DNA of 64,000 nt from Rhizopus arrhizus. Lineage: Eukaryota > Mucoromycota > Mucoromycetes > Mucorales > Rhizopodaceae. Below, piece after piece: positions 56,741 to 64,000 of this stretch. How positions within the stretch are numbered: the first letter of the stretch is position 1; every line of letters starts with the position of its first letter. The position numbers and the translations under genes were made by a program. Below the pieces are notes generated by a model. It was not told the origin of the DNA. It made no database searches and was given only the letters and a program-made list of their open reading frames with translations. The DNA is taken from assembly GCA_024220505.1 (NCBI GenBank), contig JAKZZE010000015.1, forward strand, positions 1,054,001 through 1,118,000, written 5' to 3'.

Positions 56741-58324
56741 ATGCTTACATTACGCTCTGTTACAGGTTCTTTATTTAAAAGACATGTTCGATCCTTGGCA
56801 ACAGCCAAATCCTTCTTTCCTGATGAACCAAAGCAACCCATTGTAAAAACATCTATTCCGGGCCCAAAGTCAAAGGAAATTATGTCTCGATTAAATCAAT
56901 ATCAAGATACAAGGTCCATCTTTTTCGTAGCTGGTAAATTAAACTAATTATCTTCCTACTTGGTATTAATAACCTAATTAGATTATGCAAATTCAAAAGG
57001 AAACTATATTACGGATGCAGATGGTAATGTTCTACTGGATGTATTTGCTCAGATTGCCTCTATCCCTCTTGGTTATAATCATCCCACATTTTTAGAATTA
57101 GCCAATCAACCTCAGTTTCAAACAGCCTTAGCAAACAGGTAAAAAGAAGGACACGTCATTTGCTGTCATTTTCTTATACTGATACTGTAGAGCCGCTTTG
57201 GGTGTCAACCCAAACATAGACTGGGTTGATTCTGTTGAAGAAGCCTTCATGTCTGTAGCTCCCAAAGACATGTCAAATGTATTTACTGTCATGTGTGGCT
57301 CATGTGCAAATGAGAACGCATTTAAGACAGCATTCATGTACAAGGCAGCAAAAAAGAGAGGACATGATGATTTTAGTTTACAAGAACTTGAATCATGTAT
57401 GAAGAATCAAGCTCCTGGATCTCCCGATAATTTGGGTATCCTCAGTTTCAAACAGGCCTTCCATGGTCGTCTGTTAGGATCCCTTTCGACTACGGCAAGT
57501 AAGGCAATTCACAAGGTTGATATTCCCGCATTTGATTGGCCCAAAGCATCTTTTCCTAATTTAAAGTATCCAATCGATCAACATGCCGAATACAATCAAC
57601 GTGTGGAAAAGCAGGCTTTGGAGGAAGTAGATTCGATCCTGGTCAAAGGTAAAGTGGCTGGTGTTGTTGTAGAGCCTATTCAATCTGAAGGAGGAGATAA
57701 TCATGGTAAAATTCTAAACAAGCTTAATTTAAAAAAAGAAGACACTTATTGTCCTTAGCTTCTCCCGAGTTCTTTAGAAAACTGCAATCTCTTTGTCAAA
57801 AGCACGACGTGCTTTTCATTGTAGACGAAGTTCAAACAGGCGTGGGTGCCACAGGCACATTTTGGGCTCATGAAGCATGGCAATTGCCTTCTTCGCCTGA
57901 CATTGTCACCTTTTCCAAGAAATTCCAAGCTGCCGGATTCTACTTGCATCATCGTCTTCGTCCTTCTCAACCTTACCGTCTCTATAATACCTGGATGGGT
58001 GATCCAGTACGCGCCATGCAAGCGGCCAGGATTGTACAGGAAATCAAATCAAAGGGTCTATTAGAAAACGTAAGAGAGGTGGGTGATTACTTGCAGCAGG
58101 AACTTGTTAAAGTATCTCCCAAGGTGGCTAACGTACGTGGACAAGGTGCCTTTATTGCTTTCGATCTGGACGACCGTGATGCGTTTCTGACAGACATGCG
58201 TCAGCGTGGTGTGAATATGGGTGGTTGTGGTGAAAAGACGGTGCGATTGAGGCCCATGTTGACTTTTCAAAGACATCACGCGGATATCTTGCTGGATACC
58301 ATGAGATCTTGTCTTAATTCATAA
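56741..58324 (+). CDS. 4-aminobutyrate (GABA) transaminase, mitochondrial
   Basis: A PLP-dependent class III aminotransferase that moves the amino group of GABA to 2-oxoglutarate, giving succinate semialdehyde. The N-terminus [20 protein letters not shown] fits a mitochondrial presequence. Then come [36 protein letters not shown] (substrate and cofactor region), [53 protein letters not shown] and [20 protein letters not shown] (the D-E-V-Q cofactor site). [11 protein letters not shown] contains the predicted Schiff-base lysine, and [10 protein letters not shown] ends the C-domain. The eukaryotic GABA-T C-x-x-C motif is visible as CGSC. Introns near 56936, 57140 and 57706-57758 keep frame. TAA at 58322. 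Family identity is strong; yeast calls it UGA1. Confidence 0.93.
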
Positions 58325-59740
58325 AATATTAATAACGAATAATTTTATATAAAGCTCACATCACTTGCCTTTTTTTTTTACAAGTACGCACCGGAAAGTT
58401 TTCCGATTGGATTTGTTTTTAAGCAAAAGTAACAGTGCCAGTTTTACTTTTTTAGATATATTACAAGCTGCCTTATTTTATTCTTGCATCAATTTATTCT
58501 CCTTCTTCTATAGATGATCGCTATATGTATGCATTCACTTACTACTGTAGTACTAGATTGATTTAGTTCTGTTACATGTGTAGCAACTATGTTGACATAC
58601 AAGTAATATTTTCACGGTCTTGTTCTGTAAATTGGGATTTACATCTTGATCAGCAGCTCTTTAGAAATTTAATGAAATTAAAGTTGCTTTGTCAGAGCAA
58701 GACAAAAATAGCAAAAGATTTTCAATAATAGTGTTTAGATTGTTGACTATGTTGTAAGCATCTGAATTGACTAGCAACTTATTCAAGAATGTGAGATCAT
58801 GACAGTTACTAGTCTTGTGGTCTTTTAAGCTCGTATCTTTTTTGAATGAGAGGTAAATCTAAAATAATTGATAGCTGCATTTCATATGCACTGCTGCTCT
58901 AACTCTAGTCTTTCTTCATTGGTATACCAAGGTTAATAGACTGATCTTCATCATGCAAACCGTTGCTATTAGTACAGCTTATATTAAAGATAAATAAAGC
59001 AGGATGTTGTTCATTCAAGAATCAAGTGCTTATGTTGACCGATAGCTGTTTTGAATGGCAAAAAGAGATAGCCATAAGAATCCTCTACTTTAATATTTAG
59101 ATATGTTATAGTAATTCATATATACACAACCTATTTTTTTCTCTAGGCATTTCAGCGCAATAGCCGTGATATCGTTTATAATATATAGTGAGTGAATACC
59201 AAGAGAATAGTGAATCTCTATAAAAATAAAATTAGACATGATACGGATAAAGAATTAAGACAGATTTATAGTCAATTTGACAGAATAGATGACCACTGTT
59301 TCTAATTATTCATTTAGCCTGCTCCTAGCTTGTATTGTCAATATGTTATTGGGATGGTTTCAGATAACTCTGTTTATAGAACTATTTAAAGAGATGATAC
59401 TGATGAATATAAAGACCTTTAGTTCTGTGATTGGGTATCATTGCTATAGCAATATCTCAGTTAGAATATATGTTTCCATGACTAATGATCCGGTAAGTAA
59501 TCATCATTCCCTATTCACCATGCTCATACTATCAATAAACTATATTATGGCTATGTCATACATTTGACTATGTGAAGTTAATATGAATGAAGCTTAATAT
59601 AAAAATCTACTCAAAGCCTTTTATTGATCTGTGTTGGGAATAATGTTCTAAATGAGTCCAAGTTATGTCAACTTATCAATTAGGATCATATCAGATTCCT
59701 TTTATTTAAAATAAGCGACTACAATCTTATGTATTATTAA
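58325..59740. other. AT-rich spacer; nothing recognised
   Basis: About 1.4 kb without an assignable feature. The frame at 59289-59567 is hydrophobic and AT-driven, and I do not call it. Confidence 0.5.
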
Positions 59741-60420
59741 CAAGAGGCAATCATTCAAAGCTACCTGATAGCAGCCAAGAAACATATGATATTCAACACA
59801 TTCTTGATATGATCTCCTCTTGGGGGGGAACACAGTCGCTTTGGAATTGGGCAGGTTACAGCAAAAGACAATTCTCTTGATCATCATTGCATCCATGTGG
59901 CGACCGCGATCCTATATCGGCAAGCTGCAATGTAGAGATATAATCTTCAAACACAACGATCAAGGTTTGCCCATATGGGTTACAATGATTGTAAGATTCC
60001 CAAAGGAGGTTGATACAAAGATATCTAGACTAAGCGCTTTAGAAGACTTGAAACTCTGCCCATTGTACATATTTTGTCAGCTTTGCAAACGTACGCTGCA
60101 CCTATGTGAGGGATTACCTGAAGATTACACTATGTTCTTGACAAACATTTTACAAACGAAAGTCAATAAGTCTCATTCAGCATCCTCTGTAACAATTGTA
60201 AATTGGATAAAATGAGATTTGAAATAAGCAGGAATCGATACGAACAAGCTTAAGACACATTCTTTACGCTCTGAATTAAGCACAAAACAATGACAAAAGA
60301 TGCCTTCATCCAGGCAATTAAGATGCATGCGACTTGGAGCCTAAACGGTGACATGTTTAAGAAATACTACTTCAAGCCAAGAGATCAGTATAGTCGTGGC
60401 CTTGATTAAATGAAGACAAT
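59741..60420 (+). pseudogene. Tyrosine recombinase relic
   Basis: One frame gives LPDSSQETYDIQHILDMISS up to a G7 run (59822-59828), where the frame slips to LELGRLQQKTILLIIIASM, WRPRSYIGKLQCRDIIFKHN (containing the first active-site Arg) and PEDYTMFLTNILQTK. After a stop near 60213, GIDTNKLKTHSLRSELSTKQ (H-x-x-R motif) lies in another frame, and AIKMHATWSLNGDMFKKYYF (H/W and nucleophile Tyr) in a third. The R...HxxR...H/W...Y set in order marks a tyrosine recombinase such as those of Crypton-like elements; the frameshifts show it is dead. I recall related genes being common in Mucorales. Confidence 0.75.
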
Positions 60421-60520
60421 TTTTGAAACCAATACTGAAAACAGAACCACATCCTCTATCTTCGTTTCACCAACATTTCCATAAAAGGTGTAAGAACTGA
60501 ATGATCTAGGCACTTTTTCT

Positions 60521-60679
60521 CTATTTACTGATCCCATCAACAACACTTAGTAATTTTGTACAAGGACCAGATGCTATAGAATTGATAGATTTAGCCTTCC
60601 AAATGCAATGAATGTGTAAGCTCATTGCATCGTTCATCACATCATATTTGCCTGCAATGCTGGTAAACACATTGTGTAC
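60521..60679 (-). pseudogene. Fragment of COQ5 (ubiquinone methyltransferase)
   Basis: About 52 codons read VHNVFTSIAGKYDVMNDAMS, HIHCIWKAKSINSIASG and KLLSVVDGIS. This matches the start of the COQ5/UbiE methyltransferase domain (VF-x-S-V-A-x-K-Y-D-x-M-N-D-A-M-S, GIHRLWKDHF, then the SAM motif DVAGGTGDIA). Key residues are altered here (GIHRLWKDHF to HIHCIWKAKS; DVAGG to SVVDG) and a stop follows, so it is a decayed copy. An AG directly before VHNVF could be an old splice acceptor. No other part of COQ5 is visible nearby. Confidence 0.7.
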
Positions 60680-60779
60680 TATTTCCAACATACATTTGTT
60701 ACAATTATACACGTAATAGAGAAATCTGCGTACTTCTAATAAGGGATTCTTTCTCTTCTTTTGCAATCATCCCGAAAAC

Positions 60780-61529
60780 AAAAGTGTATAATTTTCTTTT
60801 CAATCATTTGTTGACCCAACTGGTAAATATTAATCGACAACAGACTTCATTTAATAGTTATTTAGATTGTTGTGTTCCTTGTGAATAAGCGACTATCGGA
60901 AAAGAATGCAAAGAGTGGCATGCCAGCTGTTCTCTCTCCTTTTTTGTTTTAAGCAAAATTGATCAATAAACTTTGGCATGAATAGATAGGTTCTGCATAT
61001 TAAGTCTGTATATGAGAAATATCGATAATATCAAGTGTTCTTGATCCATTAGCCTTACCGCTACCTACTATTTCCATCCAAAGATACTAGCCCGCTGTTA
61101 ATAGGTGTAAAAGATGCAGTGGCACTCTTGTTTTATATTTTCAATGAGTGATTGACCTAAAAATCCATTAAATTAATCCCTCTCTTTCTCTCTCTCTTTT
61201 TTTTATACAAGAGGAGAGAAAGTACTTTTCTATTGGGTCAAGTAAAAGAGAAATAGAGAAAGTGAAAGATATGAAACTGGATAAAGGACTATAAGTTTTT
61301 TTTAGGTGCGCTTGTGAGTTTAAGTTTTATTTTGGATAGATGTGAGTTATAAATGGCTTGTTATATTTAAAATGATTGTTATTTAAAAGTGGCTTTAGAA
61401 AGTAACAAGTGATTGAACAAGATGGTATAGATTAAGATAAACAAGAGTTGATTAACCAAAGTGATTATTTTGAAGATGACAAATAGACCAACCAGTAAGA
61501 ATATGTAAAGCAAAATGTTTTTTTTAGTG
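60780..61529. other. Spacer; nothing recognised
   Basis: Mixed AT-rich sequence including a CT-rich microsatellite (CTCTTTCTCTCTCTC, near 61185). No gene is visible. Confidence 0.5.
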
Positions 61530-61790
61530 CCTCTAGGACGCCCCAGTCTCATATCGCTTCCCCTGCTCAAGTTACGCGGCGAGTTTGCCCACCTGGAATG
61601 GTACGGAATGTTATCCCATATAGCCTGTTTCGGGTCTAATGGGTCCACTAAGCCAAGAAGCAACAATTCGGTCAGCCTTAAGCTACAGCATGAATGCTGC
61701 AAACTGTTTGCTACTTGAATTGTTTACCCACCTAATGCTTCAAGGTACCAGACTATCAGGCCAAGAGCTCTTGATGTAAAAAGATATATT
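61530..61790. other. GC-rich island of unknown nature
   Basis: About 260 bp with clearly higher GC than its surroundings, starting GTGCCTCTAGGACGCCCCAG and containing CAAGTTACGCGGCGAGTTTG. Frames are open on both strands for 60-100 codons but show no family. On the minus strand TTGGCTTAGTGGACCC looks like a Pol III A box, though no proper B box follows. Candidates are a non-coding RNA gene, an exon of an unknown gene or a decayed element. Confidence 0.35.
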
Positions 61791-62011
61791 TGGAGAAGGG
61801 GCAAGACAAAACACATGCAGCACATATCTTACAAAGAGAGTCAGTGATTGTATAGAGAACAAGCGCACCAAAAAGATAAAAAGGATCTTTGTTTTGTAGC
61901 ATCAGTAACTAAATGTATATAGTCAGTTCAGTGTCTAATCATTATTATCTTTTCTAAACCATTTTACTTTTAGCCATTTGATTTCATAGGAGCAGTGTAG
62001 CAAGATAGATT

Positions 62012-62149
62012 ATGGAAGCACCAAAAGCAAAAGAGCGATTGATAAGAGAGCATTCAGACCATCACCATTTAGAAAGAAGAGGGTTCAAGCCATTAGTTTT
62101 AGAGAGAAGAGTATTTGATTTGATAAAGAAAGAAAGCAAAAAAAAGTAA
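62012..62149 (+). CDS. Small open reading frame, doubtful
   Basis: A frame of 45 codons from ATG 62012, MEAPKAKERLIREHSDHHHL then ERRGFKPLVLERRVFDLIKK, rich in charged residues and ending with TAA at 62147. Composition is more protein-like than chance frames here. It could be a short protein or the last exon of a larger gene whose earlier exons I do not see. No similarity is recognised. Confidence 0.25.
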   Translation: MEAPKAKERLIREHSDHHHLERRGFKPLVLERRVFDLIKKESKKK

Positions 62150-64000
62150 GGCAAAAAAGCTCTTTAAATAACTTTGCTTGAGGGGTCGGGCCATTTTTTG
62201 TTTATTTTCCAAGAATTCTTTCTTTTTCAACTGCAAAGGAACGGTAAAAAGGAGAAAATAATGTTCTAAACTAACTGATAAACAAAAGAAAAAAGAAAAG
62301 TTATTTTTCTCTTTTTTTACAATCATTACTCTCTTTATTGGTTTATTATAAAAGCAACAAGAAAGGGGTACAAGTCATAATCTATGTTTGAATGAATAGG
62401 ATCTTTTTCTCTTTTTAACAAACCTCAAGTTATATGAAAAGACACTACTTTTTTTTTTGGGCTTGTTTGTACAACTTTTCTTTATCTGCATGATTTTCAT
62501 ATGAAACACTAATTATTTATATATCCTTTCTATTCACCTTCAAGTATATACAAAACTAAAACAAGACTTGTCTTTGATCTTGTATCTTTTCTTATCTTAG
62601 CTTCATAACTCTCATACAATATACTTTAGGTGAAAGGAATAGGGTTCATTAAAATAAAAAGGAAAAAAAAGGGAGAGAAATCAGCTTTTGTGTGTAACCC
62701 TCATGGAATACCAATTCAGACAAATAAACAATAAAGCCAAAAGTAAAGTAATATTCTTTTTCAATAGTATTTTCTATGTAAAAAAAATAAAATATAAAAA
62801 AAGGATAGATTAACAGTGAATTTTGAGAAAGGGGAAACCATTAGGTGCTAATTAATTTTATCTATAAAAGACTTGCATAAAAAACTTGATTGTTTGTGTT
62901 ACTCTTTTAAGGCTGATGTATGTATGTAAATAAAGAACGAGTATGATTTAAGCAAAAGCACACGATCCAAACACTAAAAAAAATAGAAAAAAAGGGAAAA
63001 AAAAGAGAGAGGTAGGAGTTTACTAGTAATTGCCTCATCTTAAAATTAAAGCAACCTGATTTACTCTTCAATATTAAGCAATTCATAGCTAATGATTAAT
63101 ATAATTCAATTTGTTGGTTAATACTCAAAGATTGATTTCTTTTTTTTACTATAGCTAAGAACACTATTAGAAATACAACATACCATCTTAATCTATTCAT
63201 GTTCACTGACAACATTTTTCAATTCAATTTCCTTTTAGAGAGCGTACTTCATATTTTAAACTTTCTTACCTTTGAATTATAACTTGCTTCCTTTCACTTT
63301 TCAAACAAGCATTATACTTGGTTGGTGATTTTTTATTTTAGCAAAAAATTGTATAATAATACTTTATTGACAAACATACAACATCATTCTTGATGATAGA
63401 GAGCTTGGTATATTTTCATTGGTTTCATTCAAAGCCGACAATGAATTAGAAGAATAATCAATCTATCAATGACTTTTTCTCGCAGCTTTTGATGGTTGTT
63501 TGTATTTGAGAGTAAATATAAAAGCGTATTCCTAAGGATGTTGTATTGTCTACTCTCATCTACAGGATCATCAGCATAGAGTTCTTTACTGGTTTTCTGT
63601 AAAGACTTTATATACGATATGATTCAAAGAATCAGATTTTTTTTATAATTCTAGCCTTGTTCATACTCTATACTGCTCTTCATCCTTGTATGTTAGTAGT
63701 GATTTATGTCCCATTGATATTGTAATTTTGTTTCATTGTTGGCCTAAATGATCTTCAGAAAATAAAACAAAATAAAAGCTCCAAATAAGGAAAAAGTGAA
63801 GAGTGGGAAAGATCAATTGCTGATAAAGTAGTCTCATAAGCTATATACATGTTTAGCTGTTAAGTTAAACTCACTTACTATCCAAAACTACATTTTAAAG
63901 AACATTTAGTGTACATGCGTCAAACCTCAAAATGACAAACATAAAGATGCTTTATGATTCTTGCTGGTTTAGAGAGGAGATTGAAATAGTGTTCATTATA
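62150..64000. other. AT-rich region at window end; nothing recognised
   Basis: No recognisable coding sequence or RNA gene over about 1.85 kb. Long T- and A-rich stretches suggest untranslated or regulatory DNA of a gene beyond the window. Confidence 0.5.

Overview
The window looks like nuclear DNA of a Mucoromycota (Mucorales-type) fungus. The genes carry many short spliceosomal introns (about 50-65 nt, GT-AG, often with a CTAAC or CTGAC branch point). Gene blocks are compact, intergenic DNA is very AT-rich, and decayed DNA transposons are common. No rRNA, tRNA or CRISPR array was found. I cannot name the species.

Layout. 1-9.6 kb: gene block with a mitochondrial ABC half-transporter (3' part only), the regulatory subunit of NAD-isocitrate dehydrogenase (IDH1-type), an M20 amidohydrolase and two unrecognised multi-exon genes. 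9.6-15 kb: AT-rich DNA with a broken C2H2 zinc-finger gene and a transposase relic. 15-17 kb: an alpha-arrestin adaptor with two PY motifs. 17-29 kb: a mobile-element graveyard. It holds a dead Tc1-type transposon, three copies of a resolvase-like gene, a nearly perfect 293-bp inverted repeat, the 3' end of a chromodomain (Ty3/gypsy) retrotransposon, a foldback-like tandem repeat array and a decayed IS630-type transposase. 29-51.8 kb: gene blocks with TBL1-like WD40, ATG14-like, a Sel1-repeat protein, proteasome chaperone PSMG4, a CCDC6-like coiled coil, an unrecognised single-exon gene, a long-chain acyl-CoA synthetase, a SAM methyltransferase, RMT2 arginine methyltransferase and ribosomal protein uL15, separated by long spacers. 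52-54.2 kb: two fused, broken transposases. 54.9-58.3 kb: the catalytic IDH subunit (IDH2-type) and GABA transaminase. 58.3-64 kb: mostly non-coding, with a broken tyrosine recombinase, a fragment of COQ5 and a GC-rich island of unknown nature.

How the genes work together. Both subunits of the TCA-cycle NAD-isocitrate dehydrogenase lie in this window, on opposite strands and about 52 kb apart. GABA transaminase, which feeds the TCA cycle through succinate semialdehyde, lies right behind IDH2. TBL1-like and ATG14-like genes are head-to-tail with a 65-bp gap. The rest is ordinary housekeeping.

Most unusual parts: the resolvase-like gene family around the large palindrome (21.3-28.2 kb), the foldback-like array of hairpin units (25.2-26.9 kb), and the COQ5 fragment beside a recombinase relic (59.7-60.7 kb). 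All coordinates and splice sites were read by eye; intron borders were chosen to keep frame and family similarity and are predictions.
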